Positions 1 through 6,403 of a stretch of DNA of 9,511 nt are shown here, piece after piece. Each line of letters starts with the position of its first letter. The first letter of the stretch is position 1. Made by a program: the position numbers and the translations under genes. The notes beneath the pieces were generated by a model. It was not told the DNA's origin and made no database searches. It saw only the letters and a program-made list of their open reading frames with translations. Origin of the DNA: an uncultured Lachnospiraceae bacterium. GTDB lineage: Bacteria; Bacillota; Clostridia; Lachnospirales; Lachnospiraceae. The stretch lies in NCBI GenBank assembly GCA_958405355.1, contig CATYEA010000065.1, positions 1-9,511 of the forward strand, written 5' to 3'.

Positions 1-18
1 GCCTTTAATGTGTAAAGC

Positions 19-453
19 TCATGAGCCTCCTCGATAGCATTTTTCTTCCATGTTCAAAATCTTCTGAAGATCCAGAGACGGGAAAATACTCTGGATATTC
101 TTCCGGACAGCCAGGTTGCCGATCAGTTGGGTCAACGCCTTGTTTTCCCACATCAATTTTCCTGTACCATCAAGAACCCCGTAAGGCACCTCCAGTTCAT
201 GAAGCAGTTTTTTCTGTACCTGACCATATTGAAGTCCGAAATTAATCAGTTCTTCCGTAATCGCCGGTTTGGAATAAAAGGATACGACCACAGAAAATAT
301 CAGATGCACCAAAAAGAACACGCCCATCAAAGCGCCTGCCTTATGGTCGATCACTGTGACCCCCAGCGTCATAATCCCAACGATAATATTCAATATAATC
401 GGCCATCTCAGGTACCATTTCAAACGCCCTTTGATTTCCACATCATTTCTCAT
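19..453 (-). CDS. gdpP: GdpP-like cyclic-di-AMP phosphodiesterase, N-terminal part; apparently frameshifted
   Basis: The 144-residue reading frame matches the N-terminus of GdpP/YybT-type proteins, membrane-bound phosphodiesterases that hydrolyse c-di-AMP. Visible are two membrane helices (about residues 17-36 and 39-60) and the start of a PAS-like domain from about residue 80 (HELEVPYGVLDGTGKLMWEN). The degenerate GGDEF and catalytic DHH/DHHA1 domains of this roughly 650-residue family would lie beyond the left edge. The frame meets TGA at 19-21, just after a run of five A in the coding strand (41-45). Reading that run one base shorter gives a frame open to the window edge with a plausible helical sequence (EENAIEEAHELYTLK). 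So the gene is either a real frameshift pseudogene or carries a sequence error. The start is supported by AGAGG upstream and by an extended -10 promoter at 510-538. GdpP is normally found near rpsR and rplI, which fits the rpsF-ssb-rpsR cluster on the same strand. The family call is fairly secure; integrity is not. Confidence 0.72.
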   Translation of the reverse strand: MRNDVEIKGRLKWYLRWPIILNIIVGIMTLGVTVIDHKAGALMGVFFLVHLIFSVVVSFYSKPAITEELINFGLQYGQVQKKLLHELEVPYGVLDGTGKLMWENKALTQLIGNLAVRKNIQSIFPSLDLQKILNMEEKCYRGGS

Positions 454-509
454 TATCTTACCTCTTTTTTCTGAATATTCTCAATATAGGTAAAAGCAAC
501 TTATCCTAT

Positions 510-538
510 ATTATAGCATTTTACGAAGTTCTGGTAAA
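510..538 (-). promoter_or_regulatory. Extended -10 promoter of the gdpP-like gene
   Basis: Minus-strand TTTACC (-35, 533-538), 17-bp spacer and TATAAT (-10, 510-515) preceded by TGC, giving an extended -10 element. The predicted transcript starts about 50 nt before the ATG at 453. It lies back-to-back with the plus-strand promoter at 551-579, so the two transcripts diverge. An own promoter fits separation of this gene from the rpsR operon. Confidence 0.65.
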
Positions 539-550
539 CACTTTTCTCTA

Positions 551-579
551 TTTCAAAATCAGCGAATCTATAGTATAAT
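551..579 (+). promoter_or_regulatory. Promoter of the DJ-1 / C_GCAxxG operon
   Basis: A perfect TATAAT (574-579) lies 17 bp downstream of a weak -35, TTTCAA (551-556). The predicted start is near 586, leaving a short leader that carries AGAAGG (605-610) before the ATG at 620. The weak -35 leaves room for an activator, but no operator is evident. Confidence 0.55.
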
Positions 580-619
580 AGGGTCACTTAGAAATACGTT
601 TGAAAGAAGGTGACACACT

Positions 620-1177
620 ATGAGTCGAGTTTGTATTTTTTTCGCTCCTGGTCTCGAAGAAATCGAAGGTTTAACCGTTGTTGACCTGATGCGCCGTGCC
701 GATATCCCGATCAGCATCGTTTCCATCGGCGACACGCTGGAAATCACCGGTGCACACGGTATTCACATTACAGCCGACAGCCGTTTTGCCGATATGGATT
801 TTTCAGACACAGAGATGCTTGTACTGCCGGGCGGCGCTCCGGGAACCTGCAACCTGAACGCCTGTGGGCCGCTGAAAGCTTTATTAAGGGATTTTTATGA
901 CAAAGGTAAATATATTGGCGCTATCTGTGCCGCACCGATGGTTCTCGGCCATCTGGGCTTTCTTAAAGGTCGGAAAGCAACCTGCTATCCGGGCTTCGAG
1001 AAAGATTTGATTGAGGCTGTCCATGTAACGGATGAGGCTGTAATCGATGGACATATTATCACAAGCCGCGGACTTGGCACTGCCATCGAATTTGCTGCCG
1101 CACTGATCAGCCTGCTGACCGATGAAGCTACGGCAGAGGATATCAAAAAATCTGTAATGTACACAAAGGAGAAATAA
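620..1177 (+). CDS. DJ-1/PfpI family protein (class I glutamine amidotransferase-like fold)
   Basis: This 185-residue protein has the full length and motifs of the DJ-1/YajL branch of the DJ-1/ThiJ/PfpI superfamily. The N-terminal strand leads into GLEEIEGLTVVDLMRRADI, where Glu16 corresponds to DJ-1 Glu18. The nucleophile elbow GAICAAP places the reactive cysteine at Cys103 (DJ-1 Cys106). The C-terminal ITSRGLGTAIEFAAALI is the usual family signature. DJ-1 proteins are cytosolic; proposed roles include glyoxalase-type or deglycase activity on reactive carbonyls and oxidative-stress protection, and the physiological substrate here is unknown. The start is set by AGAAGG 9 nt upstream. It is the first gene of a two-gene operon, with only 2 nt before a cysteine-rich redox protein, suggesting a shared redox or electrophile-stress role (inference). 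It lies on the strand opposite to all other genes in the window. Family assignment is very secure; the exact activity is not. Confidence 0.93.
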   Translation: MSRVCIFFAPGLEEIEGLTVVDLMRRADIPISIVSIGDTLEITGAHGIHITADSRFADMDFSDTEMLVLPGGAPGTCNLNACGPLKALLRDFYDKGKYIGAICAAPMVLGHLGFLKGRKATCYPGFEKDLIEAVHVTDEAVIDGHIITSRGLGTAIEFAAALISLLTDEATAEDIKKSVMYTKEK

Positions 1178-1179
1178 CT

Positions 1180-1590
1180 ATGTCAGACAGAATTTCCAAA
1201 GCATTGGAAAATCATGATAAAAACTACAATTGCTGCCAATCCGTCGCCTGCGCTTTCTGCGATCTGGTCGGCGTTGATGAAGAAACCATGTTTAAAGCCG
1301 GAGAAGCTTTCGGCCTTGGTATGGGCGGAATGCACGGCACCTGCGGCGCCATTGCCGGAGCAGTCCTTCTGGCCGGTTTTAAAAACAGCACTGCCAATCT
1401 GGAACAGCCAAACTCAAAAGCTGCAACTTATAAACTCTCTGCAGCTATCGTTAAAGAATTCCAGGAAAAAAACGGAGCTATTGCCTGCTGTGACTTAAAG
1501 GGTGTTGAGACAGGAAATGTACTCCGTTCCTGTCCAGGCTGTATCGAAGATGCTGCACGGATTGCTGAAAAAATCCTCGAGTTAAAATAA
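1180..1590 (+). CDS. C_GCAxxG_C_C family putative redox-active protein
   Basis: This 136-residue cytosolic protein fits the C_GCAxxG_C_C family (TIGR01909/PF09719), found mainly in anaerobes and thought to be redox-active; its reaction is unknown. Key features are an N-terminal CCQSVACAFC (Cys18, 19, 24, 27), a glycine-rich GLGMGGMHGTCGAIAGAVLL (Cys55), and C-terminal CCDLKGVETGN (Cys103, 104) and SCPGC (Cys118, 121). Nine cysteines in 136 residues suggest thiol-disulfide chemistry or metal/cluster binding. There is no signal peptide or membrane segment. The start follows the DJ-1 stop codon by 2 nt and has a strong AAGGAG (1166-1171), so the two genes are translated from one message. The transcript ends at a hairpin terminator just downstream. 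Pairing with a DJ-1 protein makes a thiol-redox or reactive-carbonyl role plausible, but this is inferred from context only. Confidence 0.9.
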   Translation: MSDRISKALENHDKNYNCCQSVACAFCDLVGVDEETMFKAGEAFGLGMGGMHGTCGAIAGAVLLAGFKNSTANLEQPNSKAATYKLSAAIVKEFQEKNGAIACCDLKGVETGNVLRSCPGCIEDAARIAEKILELK

Positions 1591-1597
1591 TAAAGAC

Positions 1598-1662
1598 AAA
1601 AAAACCGCTGTAACCTGTGTGCGTTCCCTATGTGGAGAACCCCACCTGTTCAGCGGTTTTTT
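1598..1662 (+). terminator. Terminator of the DJ-1 operon, possibly bidirectional
   Basis: The arms AAAAAACCGCTG (1599-1610) and CAGCGGTTTTTT (1651-1662) pair perfectly over 12 bp. The 40-nt loop contains a small internal hairpin (GTGG 1632-1635 with CCAC 1642-1645). The plus strand ends in six T and the minus strand in seven T, so it can act on converging transcripts from both sides. Confidence 0.75.
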
Positions 1663-1756
1663 ATCAGGATAAAATACGAATCAACCCGTCGTTCTGCATT
1701 AAATCCAATAATTGTCAACACCGCACCACTTCAACGCAGCAAATTCCCTGATCAAA

Positions 1757-1796
1757 AAGAAGGTCCCCGAAGCATCACATCTTCGGAGACCTTCTT
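1757..1796 (-). terminator. Rho-independent terminator of the left lactate permease gene
   Basis: Inverted repeat 1757-1772 / 1781-1796: fifteen pairs with one internal mismatch and an 8-nt loop. Read on the minus strand it sits directly after the permease stop codon and is followed by a T-rich run (TTCTTTTTG). Together with the hairpin at 1598-1662 it separates the converging transcription units. Confidence 0.82.
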
Positions 1797-1807
1797 ATGT
1801 ATCTTAC

Positions 1808-3490
1808 TTATGCAATCGGATTAAATCCAGAAAGAATCAAACCGCCAAGAATCAAAATAGTTAATGCTGCGTAGATCAGACAAGGAACTACGTTGGAACG
1901 CATCAGACGGCCTTCTGCACCGATCGTACCGCAAGTTGCACATGCGGAAACGATATTGTTTACACATACCATGTTACCCATAGCGCCACCCATAACCTGC
2001 ATAGCCAGAATCAGCATTGGAGCCAGACCAAGACGGGTTGCTGCTGCATACTGAAGTGTGGAGAACAATGTACAGGATACAGTTGCGGAACCGGAAATAA
2101 ATGCTCCGATGACACCGATGATAGGAGCTACTATAATGTAAGCTGTACCAAAGAGGTCTGCAAGACCATTAGCCATAACGATCAGCATACTGTCCATACC
2201 ACTGTTGTTAAACTGGGCACCGGACATCTTGAACAACTGAACCATGGCAATACCGAAAAGTAATGCGATGGCAGCACCGCCAACCATAGAGAATGTCTCT
2301 TTCCAAGCGGCTTTCACACGGTCACCGCTCATCTTGTGCAGAGGAATGATGATCAATGCAACAAGGATGAATGGTAAGATACCTGGGTTCCAAGCCCATT
2401 TCCATGCAAAACCAACTTCAACACCGAAGATGGAGTTAATCGCAATGGCAAACGGTGGTGTGGTAACGTTAAGGATTCCTTTGATACCAAGCTGAGGAAT
2501 ACGTGTTACTACAAGGATGATAGCAATGATACCATATGGTACCCATGCCATAACAGGAGACATATTTGTTTCTACTTTCATGGACTCGTCTTCCTGAACA
2601 TCTGAAGTGGATTTCCAATGTTCTGCCCACTGAGAATGATCCGGGAATTCAAATTTGCTCTTAGGAACCAGAATTCCTTTCTTTGCTGTAACAACGCAGA
2701 TAACCAGAGCGATCAATGCACCGATCAGAGATGGGAACTCTGGTCCAAGGAATGCTGCACAGATTAAATATGGCACTACGAATGCTACTGCAGACATAAG
2801 GATATATGGGATAACCTCAATCGCATATTTTGTGGATTTGTCTTTACCGAACATCTTAACCATCATAAATACAACGATAAAGATAATGATTGGACAAATG
2901 ATTGCACTTGGGATAGCAACCCATTTTGTTAACCCTAATTTCCATGCTTCAGTATTTGTGACACCTGCAGCACCTAACTCACTGGAAACCATGTTAAATG
3001 CGGTGTTTGTCGGTGTACCAACAGCACCGTAAGCAACCGGCGTACTGTTCATGATCAGGGCACACATCGCTGCACAAAGTGGCGGGAATCCTAAACCGAT
3101 CAACAGCGGAGCGGCCAAAGCGGCTGGTGTACCAAATCCGGCAGCACCTTCGATAAATGCACCGAACATGAAACCGATAATAACTACCTGAATACGTGGG
3201 TCATCACTAACGCTTGTGAACATACGGTTGATGACACCCATACCACCGGACTGCTTCAATGTGTTCATGATCAAAATCGCACCGAAGATGATTACGATGG
3301 TATCAATGGAATTCAGGAAACCGGCGATCGTCTGAGCGGCAATCGTGATAATGTCCATTTTCCATGCGGCAAAACAAACCACTGCTGTGATCAGCCATGC
3401 CAATGGAAGGGCGATTTTTGCCGGCCAGTTAAATCCAGCCATAACAATAATTGTGACAATAATTGGTATAAAAGCTATAATTGCATACAT
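1808..3490 (-). CDS. lctP: L-lactate permease, LctP family (copy 1)
   Basis: A 560-residue, strongly hydrophobic protein of normal length for the lactate permease family (TC 2.A.14), which imports lactate, and in some members glycolate, together with a proton. Family signatures are [10 protein letters not shown] (69-78), [19 protein letters not shown] (110-128), [12 protein letters not shown] (154-165), [11 protein letters not shown] (462-472) and [18 protein letters not shown] (501-518). A dozen or more membrane helices can be seen, with a charged cytoplasmic-type segment around 275-312. The start has GGGAGG (3498-3503) 7 nt upstream. It is close in sequence and length to the second permease at 4386-6071; the first roughly 170 residues align without gaps. 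It is probably transcribed alone, from the promoter at 3575-3603 to the terminator at 1757-1796. The leader carries Rex-like and GntR/FadR-type operators, suggesting control by redox state and a carboxylate-sensing repressor. Direction of transport in this organism (uptake for growth or export) cannot be read from sequence. Confidence 0.93.
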   Translation of the reverse strand: MYAIIAFIPIIVTIIVMAGFNWPAKIALPLAWLITAVVCFAAWKMDIITIAAQTIAGFLNSIDTIVIIFGAILIMNTLKQSGGMGVINRMFTSVSDDPRIQVVIIGFMFGAFIEGAAGFGTPAALAAPLLIGLGFPPLCAAMCALIMNSTPVAYGAVGTPTNTAFNMVSSELGAAGVTNTEAWKLGLTKWVAIPSAIICPIIIFIVVFMMVKMFGKDKSTKYAIEVIPYILMSAVAFVVPYLICAAFLGPEFPSLIGALIALVICVVTAKKGILVPKSKFEFPDHSQWAEHWKSTSDVQEDESMKVETNMSPVMAWVPYGIIAIILVVTRIPQLGIKGILNVTTPPFAIAINSIFGVEVGFAWKWAWNPGILPFILVALIIIPLHKMSGDRVKAAWKETFSMVGGAAIALLFGIAMVQLFKMSGAQFNNSGMDSMLIVMANGLADLFGTAYIIVAPIIGVIGAFISGSATVSCTLFSTLQYAAATRLGLAPMLILAMQVMGGAMGNMVCVNNIVSACATCGTIGAEGRLMRSNVVPCLIYAALTILILGGLILSGFNPIA

Positions 3491-3568
3491 GTGTTTTCCT
3501 CCCTCTCTTAAACCCTGTCAGCTTTTATTTATTAGAAAAAATCTGATAACCTCAAGTTTCTTCTAATA

Positions 3569-3586
3569 TTGTTAATAATATTACAA
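3569..3586 (-). promoter_or_regulatory. Rex-like operator overlapping the -10 of lactate permease copy 1
   Basis: On the plus strand the 18-bp box reads TTGTTAATAATATTACAA. The clostridial Rex consensus is TTGTTAAnnnnTTAACAA; the left half matches perfectly and the right half at 5 of 7 positions. The box covers the whole -10 element, the expected position for a repressor. Rex senses the NADH/NAD+ ratio and controls ldh-lctP in Bacillus subtilis, which makes the assignment biologically sensible. The site is predicted, and an AT-rich background raises the chance of coincidence, but the same box sits at the same place before copy 2. Confidence 0.62.
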
Positions 3587-3603
3587 TATTTAAGATTAGT
3601 CAA
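3575..3603 (-). promoter_or_regulatory. Promoter of lactate permease copy 1
   Basis: TTGACT (-35, 3598-3603), 17-bp spacer, TATTAT (-10, 3575-3580), preceded by an A-tract (AAAAAAGTG) that could serve as an UP element. The predicted start is near 3568, giving a leader of about 78 nt. The element has an almost identical counterpart before copy 2. Confidence 0.75.
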
Positions 3604-3651
3604 CACTTTTTTGGACAATTCGCACATTTATTAATCATTTTTCTGCCATCA

Positions 3652-3673
3652 TTTTGTTAAATATGTATCACTT
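3652..3673 (-). promoter_or_regulatory. Conserved 22-bp upstream block, copy 1 (unknown binding site)
   Basis: On the plus strand the block runs TTTTGTTAAATATG followed by TATCACTT. Of its 22 bases, 21 recur at 6225-6246 before the other permease, in both cases about 48-49 bp upstream of the -35. Most flanking sequence between the two leaders has diverged, so this block has probably been kept by selection. It contains one Rex-like half (TTGTTAA), but the second half matches poorly, so another regulator is possible. Confidence 0.5.
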
Positions 3674-3788
3674 ATTTCCCCTGAATTGAAATTTTTTAAT
3701 TATTATTGAGAGTTTAAATATATTTTTCATCTAATTTATTGTATATTTTGTACATATAAAAATACAATGCGGACATCAATTTGAAAAT

Positions 3789-3799
3789 TGGTTAAACCA
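3789..3799. promoter_or_regulatory. GntR/FadR-type operator A (copy 1 leader)
   Basis: TGGTTAAACCA, a TGGTnnnACCA palindrome. This form is known for FadR-subfamily GntR regulators, including LldR and PdhR (general core TnGTnnnACnA). Its centre is 31 bp from operator B, about three helical turns, which would put two dimers on one face of the DNA. Confidence 0.6.
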
Positions 3800-3817
3800 T
3801 TCAAAACTTGATTTGAA

Positions 3818-3832
3818 ATTGGTCAAACCAAT
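3818..3832. promoter_or_regulatory. GntR/FadR-type operator B (copy 1 leader)
   Basis: ATTGGTCAAACCAAT: perfect 6-bp arms around a 3-bp centre, the best of the four operators in the window. It lies about 330-340 bp upstream of the permease ATG, the same distance as operator D has from the other permease. Confidence 0.65.
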
Positions 3833-3882
3833 AAACACACTTTTTTACTTTTGATTCGTTATTTTTTTAAGATTTATCTATC

Positions 3883-3906
3883 AAAAAAAGCCCCATTCCG
3901 CTTTTT
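3883..3906 (-). terminator. Terminator of the small membrane-protein gene
   Basis: On the minus strand the arms AAAAAGC and GCTTTTT pair over 7 bp (3885-3891 with 3900-3906) around an 8-nt loop, ending in seven T. The stem is short and AT-rich, but it lies 26 nt after the stop codon at 3932-3934. It would also stop read-through into the copy 1 leader. Confidence 0.6.
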
Positions 3907-3931
3907 CGTCTGAAGACTCACTCTTTCATAG

Positions 3932-4276
3932 TTATTTCCTGATGTTCTTATCTTTTGTTGCTTTATGCGCCGCATCCCGGATGCTGATGCTTTGGCCACC
4001 CTTTACTTTAGAAGCACTGGTTAGTTTTGGCTGTTTTTTTCCATGTCCGGATGCGTCCATATTATTTTTATTCTTCTTTTTGCCGTTCTTTAACTGGGCA
4101 TTTCTCTCTTCTTCTGCCTTTTTCTCCATGCGCTTTTTAAAATCCAGATAAATGCAATACAAAACAATAGCAGCACTGAAAAGGGTCATATAAAATCGAC
4201 TCGTGCCCTGCAAATAACCAAAATAAACCATCACACACGCACCCGCGGCAATAAGAATATACATAATGATAAACAT
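3932..4276 (-). CDS. Small two-helix membrane protein with a basic tail, unknown function
   Basis: A 114-residue protein that I do not recognise. It has two predicted membrane helices (about residues 2-21 and 27-45) and then a highly charged tail beginning DFKKRMEKKAEEERNAQLKNG. The tail is rich in lysine and glutamate at first and then in Lys, Asn, Ser and Gly, and is probably disordered. The positive-inside rule puts the tail in the cytoplasm. There is no cleavable signal sequence and no enzymatic motif. Coding is supported by GGGGAG (4283-4288) 6 nt before the ATG, a good promoter (4337-4365) and a terminator just downstream, so it forms its own transcription unit. It lies between the two permeases on their strand, but no sequence evidence ties it to lactate transport. 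Because it is low-complexity, a homology search would need composition correction. Confidence 0.7.
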   Translation of the reverse strand: MFIIMYILIAAGACVMVYFGYLQGTSRFYMTLFSAAIVLYCIYLDFKKRMEKKAEEERNAQLKNGKKKNKNNMDASGHGKKQPKLTSASKVKGGQSISIRDAAHKATKDKNIRK

Positions 4277-4307
4277 CTCAAGCTCCCCGCCTATCTCATA
4301 AAAGTAA

Positions 4308-4330
4308 GGGCCACCGCAGCGCGATGGCCC
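4308..4330 (-). terminator. GC-rich hairpin after permease copy 2; terminator or 5'-leader hairpin
   Basis: On the minus strand GGGCCATCGC and GCGGTGGCCC form a 10-bp stem (one T-G wobble) with a 3-nt loop, followed by TTACTTTTAT. Placed 55 nt after the copy 2 stop codon, it is a reasonable terminator with an imperfect T-run. It also lies just downstream of a strong promoter, so a transcript from there would begin at the foot of this hairpin. Either or both roles are possible. Confidence 0.6.
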
Positions 4331-4336
4331 TCTTAT

Positions 4337-4365
4337 AGTATAATTTACACCCTTCCTGTCGTCAA
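4337..4365 (-). promoter_or_regulatory. Promoter of the small membrane-protein gene
   Basis: TTGACG (-35, 4360-4365), exactly 17 bp, then TATACT (-10, 4337-4342). The predicted start at 4330-4331 coincides with the first base of the GC-rich hairpin at 4308-4330, leaving about 54 nt of leader before the ATG at 4276. Confidence 0.65.
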
Positions 4366-4385
4366 TCTTTTTTTAGTAACTGTTA

Positions 4386-6071
4386 TCAGAGTACAGATAC
4401 TAATCCCAGATTCATAACAATGAAGGATACGACAACAACAACGATACAGAATGCAATACATGGTACAAAGTTTGTACGGATAATCTTACCTTCGTTACCC
4501 ATCGTACCTGTTGTTGCACAAGCTGAAACAACGTTGTTTACGCAAACCATGTTACCAATTGCACCACCGTTGTTCTGGAGAGCAACGATAATAACCTGCG
4601 GCAGACCAACCATGGTTGCTGTCTCAAACTGCAGACCGGAAAACAGCGTATTTGATACAGTGTTGGAACCGGACATGAAAGCACCGAGAACACCGATCAG
4701 CGGCGCGATGATAATATAGGCACCTCTGAAGATTGAACCAAGTCCGTCAGCCATCATGGTCAACATGGAACCAAGTCCTTTAGATGCACCATCCATCATG
4801 TATGTAACAGTCACGCTATCATTTGCAGAATTACGGAAGATGTAAACCATCGCAACACCAAACAGAAGTGCGATCGCAGCGCCTTTAACCTGATTCAGGG
4901 AGCCAACCCAGGCCGTTTTAACAGCTTCACCATCCATCTTATGCAGAGCAATCGTAATAAGCGCTACAATGATGAAAATAACACCTGGATTCCACAGGAT
5001 CGCCCAACTCCAATTGATTACCGGAAGTGTAATCTTAAAGCCCTTCATAGCGCCTGCCCAGCTATCCGGCTGTAAAGTAGACCATACACGAGTGATAACC
5101 AGTGCACCACCGATAATGAAGTATGGTAACCAGGCTTTCACCAGAGGCATATCAGACTGGGCCGGTTCGGAAACCTCAGATACGGACAGCCAGCTCTTAT
5201 CCCAATTCTCCTTTGCATCGAAAGTCCACTCGTTCTTTGGCATAAGGAAACCGCTCTTGGAGGTTGCGAGAACAACGAACAACGTAACAACAGCTGCTAT
5301 AAGAGACACAAGCTCCGGACCAATGAATCTTGCAATTATAAGATAAACAACATCAAATACAACAGCTACAAATACGATAAATGGAAAAACTTCAAAAGCC
5401 CTGGAAACTTTTCTGTGTTCCGCATCTTTACCAAACATTGTGACAAGAATGATAATACCGATCGTAATGATAACAAACGCACCAACAGCCATGTTCAAAG
5501 CGGAGAAGAATGTCAGCTCTGACAAGAAATCTTCTGCACTGTGTCCAAGATTTGTAACAGACTCAGAAACAACAGCAAATGCAGAGTTTGTCGGTGTACC
5601 TACCGCACCGTAACATACAGGCACGGAATTGTAGATCAGAGCAACAATGGCGGCAGCCAACGGCGGAAAGCCGACACTGATCAGCAGCGGAGCCGCAAGT
5701 GCTGCAGGTGTACCGAATCCGGCAGCTCCTTCAATGAACGCCCCAAAAATGAAACCAATAATGATCGCCTGAATACGTGCATCTGAAGAGATACCTGTAA
5801 ACATACGGTTAATAGCAGCCATAGCACCTGATGCAGCCAATGTGTTCATGATCAGGATAGCACCAAAAATGATGACCAGTACGGCAAACGCCTCAAGGAA
5901 ACCGATGACCGTCTGTGTCACAGCGGCCGTAATACTCATCTTCCATACGGCAACACCGATCACAAACGCCAGTGCCCATGCCAACGGAAGCGCTCTCTTC
6001 GCGGGCCAGTTAAAACCGACCATCAATACAACCGTAACAATGATAGGAATAAAAGCAATTATAGCATACAT
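4386..6071 (-). CDS. lctP: L-lactate permease, LctP family (copy 2)
   Basis: A 561-residue polytopic membrane protein, paralogous to the copy at 1808-3490 and of normal length for proton-coupled lactate permeases. It shares [13 protein letters not shown] at the start, [10 protein letters not shown] (69-78), [19 protein letters not shown] (110-128) and [12 protein letters not shown] (154-165), and has [17 protein letters not shown] (463-479) and [18 protein letters not shown] (502-519). It differs mainly in residues 166-350 and near the C-terminus, where copy 1's QVMGGAMGN is QNNGGAIGN here, so substrate preference or affinity may differ (inference). The start is fixed by AGGAGG (6082-6087), 10 nt upstream, and by alignment with copy 1. 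It has its own promoter (6149-6177) and is insulated from the ribosomal operon by the terminator at 6469-6500. Its leader carries the same Rex-like and GntR-type sites as copy 1. Confidence 0.93.
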   Translation of the reverse strand: MYAIIAFIPIIVTVVLMVGFNWPAKRALPLAWALAFVIGVAVWKMSITAAVTQTVIGFLEAFAVLVIIFGAILIMNTLAASGAMAAINRMFTGISSDARIQAIIIGFIFGAFIEGAAGFGTPAALAAPLLISVGFPPLAAAIVALIYNSVPVCYGAVGTPTNSAFAVVSESVTNLGHSAEDFLSELTFFSALNMAVGAFVIITIGIIILVTMFGKDAEHRKVSRAFEVFPFIVFVAVVFDVVYLIIARFIGPELVSLIAAVVTLFVVLATSKSGFLMPKNEWTFDAKENWDKSWLSVSEVSEPAQSDMPLVKAWLPYFIIGGALVITRVWSTLQPDSWAGAMKGFKITLPVINWSWAILWNPGVIFIIVALITIALHKMDGEAVKTAWVGSLNQVKGAAIALLFGVAMVYIFRNSANDSVTVTYMMDGASKGLGSMLTMMADGLGSIFRGAYIIIAPLIGVLGAFMSGSNTVSNTLFSGLQFETATMVGLPQVIIVALQNNGGAIGNMVCVNNVVSACATTGTMGNEGKIIRTNFVPCIAFCIVVVVVSFIVMNLGLVSVL

Positions 6072-6142
6072 AAATAAAACCCCTCCTTCTGAATCCCTTT
6101 TCTAATCCCTTTTTGCTTTTTATTTGCGAGTTTCCTTTCATA

Positions 6143-6160
6143 ATGTTAATAATATTACAA
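6143..6160 (-). promoter_or_regulatory. Rex-like operator overlapping the -10 of lactate permease copy 2
   Basis: The plus strand reads ATGTTAATAATATTACAA, identical to the copy 1 box except for its first base. It covers the -10 element in the same way. Compared with TTGTTAAnnnnTTAACAA, 11 of 14 defined positions match. Confidence 0.55.
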
Positions 6161-6177
6161 TCTTTTTTATCCGTCAA
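6149..6177 (-). promoter_or_regulatory. Promoter of lactate permease copy 2
   Basis: TTGACG (-35, 6172-6177), 17-bp spacer, TATTAT (-10, 6149-6154), with an A-tract (AAAAAAGTA) just upstream of the -35. The predicted start is near 6142, giving a leader of about 71 nt. It is the direct counterpart of the copy 1 promoter. Confidence 0.75.
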
Positions 6178-6224
6178 TACTTTTTTGGATATTTTGCATA
6201 TTTTTTTAACTGTTTGTCCTATTT

Positions 6225-6246
6225 TTTTGTTAATTATGTATCACTT
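6225..6246 (-). promoter_or_regulatory. Conserved 22-bp upstream block, copy 2 (unknown binding site)
   Basis: Differs from the block at 3652-3673 by a single base (TTGTTAAT here, TTGTTAAA there) and ends in the same TATGTATCACTT. It lies 48 bp upstream of the -35. The surrounding sequence is a low-complexity T-rich stretch, so the block stands out as the only other conserved element between promoter and operators. Confidence 0.5.
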
Positions 6247-6371
6247 TTATGTTTTTTAATAATCTTTTCACAATTTTTCAAAATTTAAATATGGATATTT
6301 TGCTTAATTTTTTTATTAATTTTTGGATATTTTGCCATTTTTAAGTGGTTCATTCATCAAAAAGTACCAAT

Positions 6372-6382
6372 TGGTTTGACCA
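6372..6382. promoter_or_regulatory. GntR/FadR-type operator C (copy 2 leader)
   Basis: TGGTTTGACCA, matching TGGTnnnACCA. It overlaps a second palindrome, ACCAATTGGT (6366-6375), so the half-site TGGT is shared by two symmetric arrangements. Its centre lies 32 bp from operator D. Confidence 0.6.
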
Positions 6383-6403
6383 CTCAAAACACTTTTTCAG
6401 AAT

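Noticed and set aside
1630..1824. 64-codon plus-strand frame after the C_GCAxxG gene
   Set aside because: It runs through two hairpin terminators, has no ribosome-binding site and shows no family resemblance.
2244..3032. Plus-strand open frames opposite permease copy 1
   Set aside because: They lack ribosome-binding sites and recognisable domains and mirror the codon pattern of the permease gene on the other strand; the same holds for those opposite copy 2 (4420-6105).
3680..3780. Possible second promoter for permease copy 1 just downstream of the operators
   Set aside because: Several AT-rich hexamer pairs can be found, but none combines good -35, -10 and 16-18 bp spacing, and none is conserved in the copy 2 leader.
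3491..3931. Search for a CRISPR array or small RNA in the long AT-rich leaders (also 6072-6525)
   Set aside because: There are no regularly spaced identical repeats. The repeated motifs are short palindromes explained as operators, and no orphan promoter-terminator pair marks a separate RNA.
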